From Coniella vitis (lineage: Eukaryota; Ascomycota; Sordariomycetes; Diaporthales; Schizoparmaceae), in assembly GCA_011317545.1 (NCBI GenBank), contig WUJK01000008.1, positions 2,046,001 to 2,110,000 of the forward strand: 64,000 bases of DNA, read 5' to 3'. The position numbers were made by a program, and so were the translations under genes. Position 1 is the first letter of the stretch, and each line of letters starts with the position of its first letter. The notes under the pieces are model-generated. The model did no database searches. It had not been told where the DNA came from and saw only the letters and a program-made list of their open reading frames with translations. Below are positions 12,638 to 23,893 of this stretch, piece by piece.

Positions 12638-12724
12638 GCATGGTAGCCAAAGCGCCAAACTCTTAGATTACCCCGAATAAAAACTAAAAAGTCCACAACC
12701 CCAAACAGACGCAACCAAACCAAA
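11241..12724. other. Convergent intergenic region with low-complexity tracts
   Basis: This gap lies between the stops of the C2H2 gene (+) and palB (-), so it should hold both 3' UTRs. No coding frame is convincing. It contains T-rich tracts (12213-12222, 12403-12460), one TACTATGTA motif at 11985-11993 and a (TA)n tract near 12595-12634. Confidence 0.6.
12595..12634. repeat. (TA)n microsatellite
   Basis: About 20 TA dinucleotides, some 90 bp past the palB stop codon and so probably in its 3' UTR or terminator region. Confidence 0.9.
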
Positions 12725-15700
12725 CTAATCAAAACCATCGTCAACATCTTCCCACTCTCCGACCCCAACCCGCCCATCACTCAATATCTCGACATTGATC
12801 GCCCCGTGGCCCACTACACTTCCACCCGCAGCCGCAGCCGCAGCCGCAGCGGCAAACCCAAACCCACCCATCTGCTCAACGACAAGCCACACGCCTCCCG
12901 CCCTTCGCGCTCGATCCGGATCCAGATCCACTTCCTCGGTGCGCAAACCCATACTCGCATCGGTAAACTCGCCGTCGTTGCTCATGACGGCTGTGGTTGT
13001 GCTGGCTCGCGAGCCCGATCCAAGGCTAGGGCCAAACCCCGGACCGGGACCGTATTCGATGCTGATGCGCACCGAGACAGGGATACGAATGGGACTTGCG
13101 GTGCCCGAGTTATTGGTCCGCCCTGGACTTTCTACCCTGCCGTGGCCAGAATGTGGCGGTAGTAAGGACGAGTTTGCGGCTTCCCCGACGACGCCAGGGG
13201 AAGACGACAGAAGAGGGCCAAGCACTCGGCTACGCGCAACAATACTCGCCCTCGTCAGCCGTGAAATGTACAATCTCGCGCGCTTCTTCCGCTCGGACGA
13301 ATCTCCCTCGCGAAAGACGGCGGGTTGTACTTCGGTGCGTAGCCGCCCCGCGGCGTCCGAGAGCACGGGCCGCAGTGTAACGGGCACATTGCTGCCGACG
13401 CGCAGTACATAGTCTGCAAGCTGGCCTGGCTCAAAGGTCGACACGACGATCGTATAGGTTCCTGCGTCGACAGTCTGCTGGTGATGCGACCCACCACCAC
13501 CAACGCCCGCCAGCTCAGCGAGCGCGCACCCTCTTCGGTATTCGCCGGAGCTGATGACTATGTCACGGACCGTGAGGGTTGTCACCACGCGCTGGCCGTG
13601 CGCCCAGACGAGGTCGACGTGGACGGGTATGTCGTCGGCGTCTGTGGCAAGGAGAAGGGAAAGTGGGGTTGGGCGTGGGATGGTCAGGCTGTATTGCGGG
13701 TTGTGGAAGAAGGTGGGCGTGCGGCCGTTGCCGCCGGCTGTACGGCGCGTCCAGGAGCCTGAGACTTCTGTGTAGTGCGCTAGCGGTGGGCGGGCGTGCG
13801 AGACGGCGAGCGGGGCACGCGAGAAGAAGGAGAGCGTGAAACTGTACGAGGGTAGAGGAAAGCCCTCCTGTGCCACGACAACGGTATAGGGCTTGTTGGG
13901 CTCGGCGTTGATTCGCAGCAGTGTTTGAGGCGAGTCGACAAAGGGCGATTGGTGGGCGGGCGGCGGGTTGCCGGGAAGCTGCACGCGGCAGCCGCGTGAG
14001 TTGTCGAAGAGGTAGATGGACATGAAGCCAAGGCTGGTGGCGTTGTTTGGTGGCGAGCCTTGGGGTGCGCTTTTTGCGGGCGGCTGCCGCGCAGCACGGA
14101 AACGCGCAATGGGGAGCTCGCCATCTTGGAAGTGGCGGGACAGGAGGATCCAGACGGCGCCTGAGGAAGGAGAGGTGAAGCTGTATTGCGGGTTATGCGC
14201 TAGAGATCGCTGCATGGCACAAGATGGGAGTTTCCAGACAAAGTGGTGGTCTTGGCGGTCTGTAAATAATGTAGGGTTCCAGTTGAGGTACAGAGACTCA
14301 AAGTTTTGGACAACATCATCGTAAGAGATCCAGAATGTGCCTGTCATGTGTTCGTATGAGGAGTCCGATTGCGACTGGCGGCCGAGGTTGGGGCGGGACA
14401 GCGTGGGCGACGGAGGCGGGTAGGCTGCTGCGTCGACGGTCGCCGTTGAGCCGAAGCCCTTCCAAACAAGCCCGTTGCACCAGGGGTTTTTGAGTAGCAT
14501 CCGCCGCTCCCCCGTATCCGTCACTTTGAGGTCCATGACTGCATAGTCGTGCTCGCCGGCTAGACCAAGAGTCTCTTCTTCTTGGCGCGAGAGGTGACCT
14601 GTGCCGAGGGTGACGACGACGTCGCCGTACTCAAACGAGGCTTTGGTGCGTTTCCAAACTTGATCCAGCTCAGTGTCATCGCTAGCTGGCGGTCAGTAAG
14701 TACACGCAGACAGGGGCTTTGGAAGCAAAAGGGCCCGTTACCTCTGTAAAAACACTTGCTCGGGAATCCATCCCGTCAGCACCCAGAGATCCGTGCCCGA
14801 GTTGCTGCCAGGAAAGTCGTAGCCACCCCGAATTTTGAGGTAGGCCTTCTCCATCAGCGCTGGCCAGATGAGCTCTGGATTTCTACGGTCGACGACAAAG
14901 AATGTGCGGGACGTCTTGGCGGCGGGCAGGCGGTCGTCGACGACGACTTGCCTGAAGCAGCCGTTGAAATTGAGCCGGAACATGTACTTGCCATTTTGTG
15001 AGGCGACTGGCCTGTGTCTCTCGTGATCAAAAGGGTAGATCAGGGTCGGAAGCAACTGTCAACGGTGAGCAATGGTGGCCACCACGTATGTGTCCACCCT
15101 GTTGTGGCAGTTGTGGCACATCGGGCTTCGAGGATGGTTGGCGACTCACGGAGCCTTTCGTTCCTGGCTTGAGGTGCCGCATCATGGCACACAGGCTGGC
15201 AACGACCGAGCAATCCGTCGTGATATCCTGCACGAGGTCGCAGTCTGTCTTTGCGACCATGATGTTCTCGTACAGCTCGGGCCCCGAGTCGTTGAATATC
15301 TCGGAAGGCCGTTTCCAGCCATCAAATATGTCGGTCTGCTTTGCGGAAAAGGAAAAGACGGATGTGTCGCTGGCACACAGTGTGGAAGTGATGAGAATAC
15401 GGCTGGCAAGGAGGACGACAAGAGTGCCTTACGTGAAGGGAGGCTCGTCGAGCCGTTTGTTGCGGAAGACCGCCGGGTCTGGATCCGCGTCCCAGGGCGG
15501 GAAGATGCTGCCATGGAGCTTGGAGGAGCGCAGCAGGATGGTCTTTTCGCCCGTTGGAAGCTCGCGTGTCTGGCGGGGCTGCCGCAGCTTAGGCACCTTG
15601 GGCACTGGCGACGAGGCTGCCGGTGTCGCTTGTGCTGATGCCGGTGGTGCTGGTCGTCGCGCTGGTGTTTTGAGCGTTTCAGCCCGCGCGATGAGCTCCT

Positions 15701-15914
15701 GGCACTTGCGCTTGAGGCGTATCTTGTCAGCACCCGCTGGGGCTTCCTTGACAGCATTCATGTACAATTCCGCAGCTTCGATAGCGTAGTTGAGTGCGTC
15801 TTTGCCCGATGCCGTGCCGATCCTGGCCTCAACTTCCTGCTCACGTGTTAGCCACAGCGCGCCTGTGCTGGGAGGCCCAGAATTCGAGAACATACGCGGG
15901 CTCGCGCCTCCATA
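12725..15914 (-). CDS. palB: Calpain-like cysteine protease PalB/Rim13 (ambient pH signalling)
   Basis: Five exons on the minus strand: 15914-15897, 15836-15433, 15369-15150, 15055-14742 and 14681-12725; phases agree and give 970 residues. PalB/Rim13 is the ESCRT-III-associated protease thought to cleave the PacC/Rim101 transcription factor at alkaline pH. The N-terminus carries an MIT-type helical domain (about 7-80), which in this family binds ESCRT-III. The calpain core shows all three catalytic residues: Cys194 (TTDCSVVAS), His363 (GLAGEHDYAV) and Asn384 (LLKNPW). Two C2-like/calpain-III beta domains follow (HFVWKL.. and the second half to about 650), then an Ala-rich tail. The first exon is only 18 nt (ATG plus five codons) and is inferred from a GTATGT donor and a GCTAAC branch site. 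Without it, translation would have to start inside the intron. Divergent from the carrier gene at 17007. Confidence 0.93.
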
Positions 15915-17006
15915 CCGATGGTGAATCTGGTGGGCTTGGGCCTTGTATGAAGCTCAACGGCGCGGTTTGCAGCTGGAGAAGCGAGGTAGGAGTGGTTGCA
16001 ACAGCCGCACTGCCCCCCAAATTCGAGCCTGAACGAACGAGAACCAGCTTGTTGAAGAGAACCAATTCCACTGGCTGCGCCCAAATCAGAAACATCAAGA
16101 GATGGATGTATAGCAAGCCAGCGCCATCACTGAAGCTCTGTCAATGGCAGATTTGGTCAGCCTGGGTGGATTCATGGTAGGATGAGATGGCCTCCAGGCT
16201 CACGGTGGTGGAGCGAGCTGCCTCCCAGCCTACCTGCTACGTACAGAGTACTGCAGGTGTTTTGGCTATGTTTACAGGGCTAAAGTGCTCCACTACCACT
16301 CATACAGGCAGACAGCTCAGGTACCCAACACTGCCAACCACTGGAACGCAGTTCGCTAAGGAGTCTGCCCGCTGCCAACCCTCTTTGCTTTTCTTTGCGC
16401 CTCTCATGTACAACAAGCCTCGAGATACGCTGGCATGACGATGCCAAGTCAAAGTCACAGCGTCCTGTCCTTACTCGAGTACATGCATAGTAGTACTATG
16501 ATGTCGTGGCATGTACCATAGTACATAGTAGTCTGCCGCAGCACCCGCCCCGTTTCGGCTAAGGGCCACACGTGCGAAGAGCCGAGGTAACTTACTGATA
16601 ACGGGGCCGCAACTGCCATTAACGTGCTTCCTTGACGGGAAACTACCCTACCAACCTACACTATGTATGTGCACATGTACGTCCCCCGACTCGAGGGCTC
16701 TGAACCTTACTTGTGTTCTCTGGGTCGCGATTGAGAAAGCATTCGGCATTGACGACGCGGCCTCTACTGAATACAGTGCTGTCCAATGCTTCGCATATGA
16801 AACCCTTGAGCGACGGTAGCAATTAACCTTGCTCCGCCCAGACCTGTGTCCATTCGCCATTGCGCCGGTGTTCGGCGCAAAATCCCAAGTCCACTGCGGT
16901 CCTTCTTTTCCATCCGCTTCGGTGCTCGCTTGTCTGTCCTGCAACTTGCTGTGCGACTTCACCGTCGAAGCATCACACCTGGGCGCCCTCTCGCCAAACT
17001 ACAAGA
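15915..17006. promoter_or_regulatory. Divergent intergenic/promoter region palB - carrier
   Basis: A 1.1-kb stretch between two divergent starts, so it should hold both promoters. I see no coding frame of note. It contains a 15-bp inverted repeat, CATAGTA-G-TACTATG, at 16486-16500 and TACATAGT-type motifs at 16522 and 16660. PacC-type GCCARG sites would be worth looking for; I did not verify any. Confidence 0.5.
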
Positions 17007-18217
17007 ATGGCTATCCAGTCCAAGGCCGCTCCAATCGGCCCTTGGGGCAAGGCGACAGCAGGCGCCACGGGTGCTGTACTGGCCAACGCCCTTGTGTATC
17101 CGCTAGATGTGTGCGCAGGCTTCCGTTTCTTGATATTCTGCCTTGAACTGATCTTTTGCTTCTGGATCGAAACAATCTAACATCACATATCTTGTCTCAG
17201 AGTCAAGACCCGTCTTCAAGTGCAAGAGAAGCCCAAGCCCGGCGAACCCTCCGACCCTTCATCCGCAGCACACTACGACTCGACCTGGGACGCACTCACA
17301 AAAATTGCTGCCGATGATGGCCTCGCAGGCCTATATACAGGCATGTCTGGGTCCCTGATTGGCGTTGCCAGCACAAACTTTGCCTACTTTTTCTGGTACA
17401 GTACAGTGCGGGACTTGTACGTCAAGAGCGTCAAGGGCGCTACACCCCCCTCGACCGCTGTGGAGCTGGCTCTGGGTGCTATTGCGGGCGCACTAGCCCA
17501 GTTGTTTACCATTCCCGTGTCGGTTGTCACGACACGCCAGCAGACGCAGGCCAAGGGCGAGAGGAAGGGCATGCTGGACACGGCGCGGGAGGTCATAGAC
17601 GGCGAGGACGGCGTGACGGGACTTTGGAGAGGACTCAAGGCTAGTCTGGTGCTTGTAGTGAACCCCAGTATCACATACGGAGCGTATGAAAGATTGAAGC
17701 CGCTGTTGTTTCCTGGAGCGGTGCTTAAGCCGTGGCAGGCTTTTGGTACGTTTTAGCCCATTGGTTGTGGATGGAGAGACTGTGCTAACCCGAACAGTCC
17801 TCGGAGCGCTGTCAAAGGCACTTGCCACGATAGCAACGCAGCCGCTGATTGTCGCCAAGGTTGGCTTGCAGTCCAAGCCTCCTCCATCGAGGCAAGGCAA
17901 GCCGTTCAAGTCCTTTACCGAAGTTATGAAGTTTATCTATGACAACGAGGGCATTCTCGGCTTGTTCAAGGGCATGGGGCCCCAGATCCTCAAGGGAGTG
18001 CTGGTGCAGGGTATTTTGATGATGACGAAGGAGAGGTGAGTTGAACCGCTTTCCGAAACAGAGTTCTGGAGGATGTCTTCTAATCATCGTGCGTAGGGTG
18101 GAACTGCTCTTTATCCTTTTCCTCCGATACATAAGCAAGCTTCGCTCACAGCAGCTAGCCGCAGCCGCCAAATTGGCTGCGTCCAAGAACCTGACATCTC
18201 GAGTCGCGATAAATTAG
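17007..18217 (+). CDS. ANT1: Peroxisomal adenine-nucleotide (ATP) carrier, Ant1/PMP47 type
   Basis: Exons 17007-17110, 17201-17745, 17798-18035 and 18097-18217 encode 335 residues of the mitochondrial carrier superfamily. The first repeat has the canonical signature P32-L-D-V-V-K37 (PLDVVKTRLQVQ), formed across intron 1. The second (IPVSVVTTRQQTQ) and third (QPLIVAKVGLQ) are degenerate, as is common in the peroxisomal branch. Segments such as GLYTGMSGSLIGVASTNFAYFFWY and YGAYERLKPLLF match the Ant1/PMP47 group, which exchanges ATP for AMP/ADP across the peroxisomal membrane to feed fatty-acid activation. Six membrane helices are expected. The start at 17007 is directly followed by the first helix. 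The organelle is inferred from family resemblance; another peroxisomal or mitochondrial substrate is possible. Confidence 0.87.
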
Positions 18218-18720
18218 TCTTGGTTGTGGGATTCACAGAGCGTCGTTTTTGCATAGTGAGATTGCTTGGATTTTTCTAGATTCTTTCAGACCGTTCTTGT
18301 GGTGGATGTTGGATCTTATAGCTGCACATACATCTCGTTTAACATTTTAGGCACATGAAATAAATGGTAGACTGGCATTACGCAGCTTTTGATCGACGTG
18401 CAGGTGCTGTGGTGAAGCCTAAAAGCCGAAAATCTATACAACACCTTCGTACACTCCGTCCTAGAACATGAACTGAAACTTCCTTCGAATTTCATTTGAT
18501 GCTTTGGCTTGGTGGGAACATCCGTCCCCTGCATATTGACCGAGACTGAGCAAAAAGGCGGAATGGCTTACCTAAGCGTCTGCACAAGTCCCCACCAACC
18601 ACTGCTGCCCAGACAAACCCACCAAAATCTCGAAAACTCGCCTAGCCTGGCGAAATTGACCCAACAACCTCTTCTTCGACCTCATCAACCCACCTTGACA
18701 CATCGCCAACCACCGTCAAA
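18218..18720. other. Short intergenic region before eL29
   Basis: About 500 bp holding the 3' end of the carrier gene and the promoter and leader of the eL29 gene. The last 150 bp are C- and A-rich, with many CCAACC/CACC words, which suits a ribosomal-protein promoter or leader. No coding frame. Confidence 0.5.
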
Positions 18721-19269
18721 ATGGCCAGTATGTGCACGAATCCAGCGATTGACCTCTCGAATTGATGGCATATCGCTAACGAATTTTCCCACAGAGTCGA
18801 AGAACAGCTCCCAGCACAACCAGAGCAAGAAGGCTCACAGGAACGGGTACGTGAGATGAAGATCCGGCCGCCGAGAAACCTCTCGAAAAAACCACTCAGC
18901 CCAGCTCCCGACATTGACTCTCTGGATCTCGTGGAATGCGTCAAAACATACACAACCTGCATGCAGGAGCTTGAACGGTCTGGCTGATGATTTATGATGA
19001 AATACAGTATCAAGAAGCCCAAGACTTCCAGATACCCTTCCCTGAAGGGCACTGACCCCAAGTTCCGCCGTAACCACCGTTACGCTCTGCACGGAACCAT
19101 GAAGGCTCTTGTAAGGCTCAACAGCTCCTCCGTTGACAATCTGCGTCAATTCCAACCTGGCGGTTATGATGGCATCTGGGCTCTCGCCCTTTCCACCGCG
19201 CGCCCATGCCCACGATACTGACAACCATTACAGAAGGAGCTCAAGGAGGGCAAGCGCGAGACTGTTTAA
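18721..19269 (+). CDS. RPL29: 60S ribosomal protein eL29
   Basis: Four exons, 18721-18727, 18795-18846, 19008-19110 and 19234-19269, encode 65 residues, the usual size of eL29. The spliced protein begins MAKSKNSSQHNQSKKAHRNG, continues IKKPKTSRYPSLKGTDPKFR and ends KELKEGKRETV. These are family-diagnostic basic motifs, and the junction MA-K falls within the conserved MAKSKN start. The first exon has only 7 nt, so the gene is easily missed by frame-based calling. Introns occupy nearly two thirds of the locus, a common arrangement for fungal ribosomal protein genes. It acts as a small basic component of the large ribosomal subunit. Confidence 0.95.
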
Positions 19270-22200
19270 GGGAAGAGATCGATTTTGGCCGATGACTTGA
19301 TAAAGAAGCAAAAGACGAACCTCCTTTTCCGCGAACGAAAATCTCTTTTCCTTTTCGATGACGAGAATACCGGGGCGCCGTTGGCGACGCCTACGCGCGC
19401 GCACAACCATGACTCCTTTCATCTCACAGCAAGCATAACGGTTGGGGGACAGTATTATGGGAGGCGTCTCGTGTGTGCTAGATTCTTTCTTCTCTCGGAT
19501 ATCGCACGGCTAGGTGCCACGGCCGTGAAAACCAAAGCGACGGCATCAACAAACGAACCTTTTATTCTCGCAAGTGGCTGCAATGCCGGTTTGCTGCCTG
19601 AATACGTTGCGTCCTCCATGGTGATGACTCACGAGTGACATGGCTCCGAACTCGAAAGCCTCAGCAACGCCATCGCCGCTCCCACCGACCCTCTCTTATC
19701 CTAATTCCCCTTTCCTAGGTGCTCTTTGCAGGGGCTCAACAAGCAGCCCGCTCCAGCGGCCCATGAGCTTTTCTCCATTCATGCGGCGGCGGCGGTACAA
19801 ATGCTCTTCACATGCGTCCCTAAACGGACCGCACCCAAGCCTTGTGACTGAAACACAACCCAAAAAACAATGGCATTAGTGTGTACAGCGTTGAACCTAC
19901 ATTCCATGTTCAAATGTCTGAAGGATTTTTATTTCGTGCCAAGATTGAAGACCTTTTTTGGTCTAGACGGTCTATTACCAAACGCCTCTATTCTTTTTCT
20001 CGACGGTAGAGGTGCATGAAAGACTTTTCTACATGCTCATTGTTGTGATTACTATTTTTTGGCTTGGTTGGGCGGCTACCTGCTCCTGACAGCACGGAAT
20101 GTGGCGCTAAGGTTACCGTAGGCTTCGAACTCGGCGTCTCCTCTGTAGTAAGATTTGGCAAAGCCTGATATCTGTTTAGTATTACAGGTATACTATTTGG
20201 CCCAGCATCACTTTCATACCTAGGTACCTAGCAGGGGTGGCAATAAAAAAAGATGGCGCACTGCAAAAAAGCTGGATATACTGCTAGATGTAGGCCAAAT
20301 CAACATCGGCTCACCCAAAGTCATTCTTTTCAACCAGCCACGAATAACGAGATCGTAGGAAGCACTGGAGACAAAGGACAATTCATAAGTATATAATACT
20401 GAGAGTTCTCTATTATTACACTATTATCTCGTATGTATCTGAAGTCTTGTTGCTGAGATAATGCGAATAGAGCTTCTGTGCTATCTTTTCTATTGACACC
20501 CTGCCTGGGTAGTGCTTATGTGACCCTACGTGACCTGTGACTGAGAAACTTGGCGTGGTCTCTTTGATGATTCCACTGTTGATGTACGCACGAAGTAAGT
20601 GTATAGCTATATTTGAACGTTAGTCATCACTACCTAGATATTGCTTATGCCACTATCATGTTCTATTAGACTATGCCATTCCATAATACCCACTTTCCCT
20701 ATTTGTGCATGGTAATTAATCCTCAAATAAGTTTTTTGTCTCATCACGTTAACGATATACTGACTACTCGACTCTTGAGTGTAAAAAGTGGTACACGTAC
20801 TTAATACGTACATTGGTCCGATAGAGTTTTGCGCAATTACTCTACCATCGTAACGAGTGCGTATCTATACTGCAGAGCCTCATTCATTGAACAAATCGGA
20901 TTACAAGCCTCGACGTTTGGGGATCAGCCCTGTCATATGAACGTCTGCAGCTATTGGGGGGGGGGGGATGCAGACGGAGGATGGGGAGTGATATCTAAGT
21001 TTAGCAACCCCTCCACACCACATCCGCATGATGGAGGGATGTGGCACTCTGTGTTTGTGGAACACGTACACACAAACTTTGATACAAGAGTGTTCTACTG
21101 GAGACCTGATATGTGGCTACTCTAGCAGATGAGGAACCGGAGACCTCGCTTAGGCCATCAAAACATAACAAAAAAAAGCTCAAACGTTCTCTTGCTCTTG
21201 GGGTCGCTCGCTTGTTCGCCAAACATGAGTCCGAGGACGATGTTTTGTGATTGGTCAAATCATGCCGAAACAAGCAACGCGAAGTGGCGGGGGTCCACCA
21301 TTTTGTTCTAGGTCTTGCAGTCTTGCAGCCTTGGTCTCTCGGTCTGTACTATGTACAGTGAGATGTGCGTCGGAGAGTTATGGATAAACGAGAGGCCAGT
21401 CAGCACCTGTAGGCTGTGTCTGGGGCAGGTGGGCTGGCAGGTTCTTTTGACAGCGGCCTGTCGTTTCGTCCTCTCGGAAGTGAGTGTTTCGACTTTACGC
21501 TTTGCCTCTCATCTCCTCCGGCAAAAGAACGGTAAGTGCCGATGGAAGGTCTTGTAGCGAGAAAAGGGAGGAAGGGACCGAGAGCGGAAACACCACCTAT
21601 GCGAATCTTTAGGCTTGCTTACTGGAGAGAATAAGGCGGGCAAGTGTGCCCTTTCTGGGTCGCAAGAACCTGATAAACCTCTGATCTGCTGACTCGTTTC
21701 TTCATACTAGCTGGGCTGGACCTGCATTGGTGGCCGGTGCCATGTATCAGCTTTGCAAAAGGGTTGCCCTAGCGTGCGTCTGATAGCCAGGGGAAACGCA
21801 AACCATAGAATCTGGCGGCGGCGGCAGCAGGTGTGGTGTCCAGGATGACATCGTGGACTGGCAAGAGTACGAAGGAGGGTATGTTGCGCATATTCATTGG
21901 CAATGAGAGAACAATCAAAGTCACATGGTGGACAAGGTCTTTTCCCAGTGCTGCCACTGCAGGTACTGTCACCTGCTGATAAACCCCCTCCCCCCTCGTT
22001 GGGGGCCGCAGAGCGGGCAAGCAGGGGACTGTCAGGGACGGATTTAGCAGGCAGGCTCTGCAGGTGCAATGCCAGCCTAGATACATAGTACATAGTAGTC
22101 AGCCCAAGTGAACAGAGAGTGGTCGCAATGCGTTTTGGCTGGCTGGCTGGCTGGCTGGCTAGTGGTGGTACGTGATGGCAAGGTATTGATGTATCTAGGT

Positions 22201-22519
22201 ACCTGGAATCTGGCCATTCATATACATAGTAGCTGCGCCGTCAACACAACCCGCCCAAGATACTATGTACTTAGCAGGCCTGCCCGACTCTCCGCCCAGC
22301 CAACAGCTCTCGTTCTCTTTTCTCCTCTCTGACCACAGCCCGTCCGCCTGTCGAGCCTCGCACCACCTCCGCCGTTGCATCAACAAGAATATCTTCTTCT
22401 TTCAAGCCTTGGACGATCCTCGCTGTCGCTCCTTTTGACGGGGTGCAGGCCTGCTTTTCCTTGAAAACACCTGGTACGTCATGTGATGTCTTCAGTCGTG
22501 CGTGGCACGTCGTGGCATG
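19270..22519. other. Intergenic region with an AT-rich island
   Basis: A gap of about 3.2 kb. 19270-19880 follows the eL29 gene and has no convincing frame. Roughly 19900-20880 is clearly more AT-rich than the surroundings and has no open frame of note; it could be a decayed transposon or simply a relaxed spacer. Beyond it are a poly-G run (20957-20966), TACCTAGGTACCTAG near 20218-20232, a (GGCT)n run near 22138-22160, and five TACATAGT/ACTATGTA motifs (21348, 22082, 22089, 22223, 22262) close to the VTS1 leader. Confidence 0.55.
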
Positions 22520-23893
22520 GCGGCCACTTGCATTCTCCGTTGCGCGCATATCGCCAAATCCACTCGCAATCCTTTTCCTGCCTTTTCCACCCTAGTTTCC
22601 GAGACAGCAAGCATCACTTTCCCTTTGCCTCTGCATTTTCGATAGCCGGAAGAGCGGGTCAAAGCAGCAGCGTGCGGCTTCCCGTCTCTTGTCAGTTGGT
22701 TGACTTGCCCTCGGCCGCATTCCAGAGTGTGCGCAGCCAAAACCGCAAAAAAGAGCCGTCCCGTCTTGCTGGCGCCCCTTGTCTTTGCTCGAAACATTGC
22801 CCATACCTTCCTTTAATTCTAGACGGCATTCCGCACTGGCATTTGCCGCAGGCCTCGGCTCCGTCCTCGACTCCCTCACGCTCGCCAACATCGCCGTCGT
22901 CCGCCTTGGCTTTTCGGCTAGCGCTTGCTTATTGCTGTTGTCGTTCTGTGTCGTCTCTGGGGAACCACTTTTCTGACTCCACTGGACACGCGCTGCTCTT
23001 TCCCTCCCCCTCCCCCCCCGAGAACCACTACTACGGAGCTAGCCAGGCCAGTCCAAGGGAGCCAGACGGCCCTCTCAACCTCGCCCCCACACCACAAGCA
23101 CGGAACGAATCTGGCTAGTCGCATTGCTGACACGAGCTTTCTTTGCACCAGCGATTCTGAATAGTACAAGACCCTTGAGGCTCCCCTATTCTGTTCGAGA
23201 GTCCTTCTTGCCCGTCCTGTCTTCTCCTTCTGCCACCCGCCCGGCCGTCTTCCGTTCGCCGCCCGACTCGACGTCTTTCCGATACGTCTCCTTTGAGGTC
23301 AGCAGGTCACTGCAGGAGAAGTTCGCCGTCTCAAATTGATAACAGCCTTCCTCTCGAGATCAAGAGCTTTTTCTCGCCACAATTCTTTTCCAAATCGCTG
23401 CCTCCTACAGCCCCACGAGTTCAAGTCGCCCCTCCGAGTCAATCGTAATATCTAGTGCGCAACAGGAGAAATAAGAAGAAAAGAGAACACAGACCACCTC
23501 TTCTCGGAACGAGCCAACCGCGATTTGCACTCGGCACTGAAATTGGAGCCGGGAAAACCTACGGATCTCACGGGCCACTGATCGCCCCCCGAGCCTGACG
23601 ATACATCCACCCACCCGACCTTACTCCATCTGGCCCTTCAGATAGCGAGAGAGGCCTTCCCACTCTTGTCTCAAAGTCCCCATGCGATACGGCCCTGTGC
23701 CCTTGCATGCGGCTGTCTCTACCCAATTTTAATACCACCACAGCCGTCTTCATCCCCTTGCAATTCGACCCATTTTCCACATTTAGCACCCGAGCGCTCT
23801 GTCTCGGTTACAATTGTCCGACCTTTTGGGCCGCGCCAAAATCCACAACCTCTGATTTGCAAGTTGGCTCTCTCCGTGTCCTCGACATCGACC
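22520..23893 (+). promoter_or_regulatory. Putative long 5' leader of VTS1
   Basis: From 22520 to 23681 (about 1,160 nt) there is no ATG on the plus strand; pyrimidine-rich sequence runs on to the VTS1 start. Two upstream ATGs then occur: 23682 opens a 16-codon uORF ending at 23732, and 23707 opens a frame that overlaps the main start and runs to 24135. Either these are removed by an unrecognised leader intron or transcription starts downstream of them, or they repress translation. The leader assignment rests on ATG depletion only. Confidence 0.5.
23682..23732 (+). other. uORF upstream of VTS1 (16 codons)
   Basis: First ATG after the ATG-free leader. It encodes MRYGPVPLHAAVSTQF and stops 161 nt before the VTS1 start. 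A regulatory effect is possible only if the mature mRNA includes this stretch. Confidence 0.3.
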
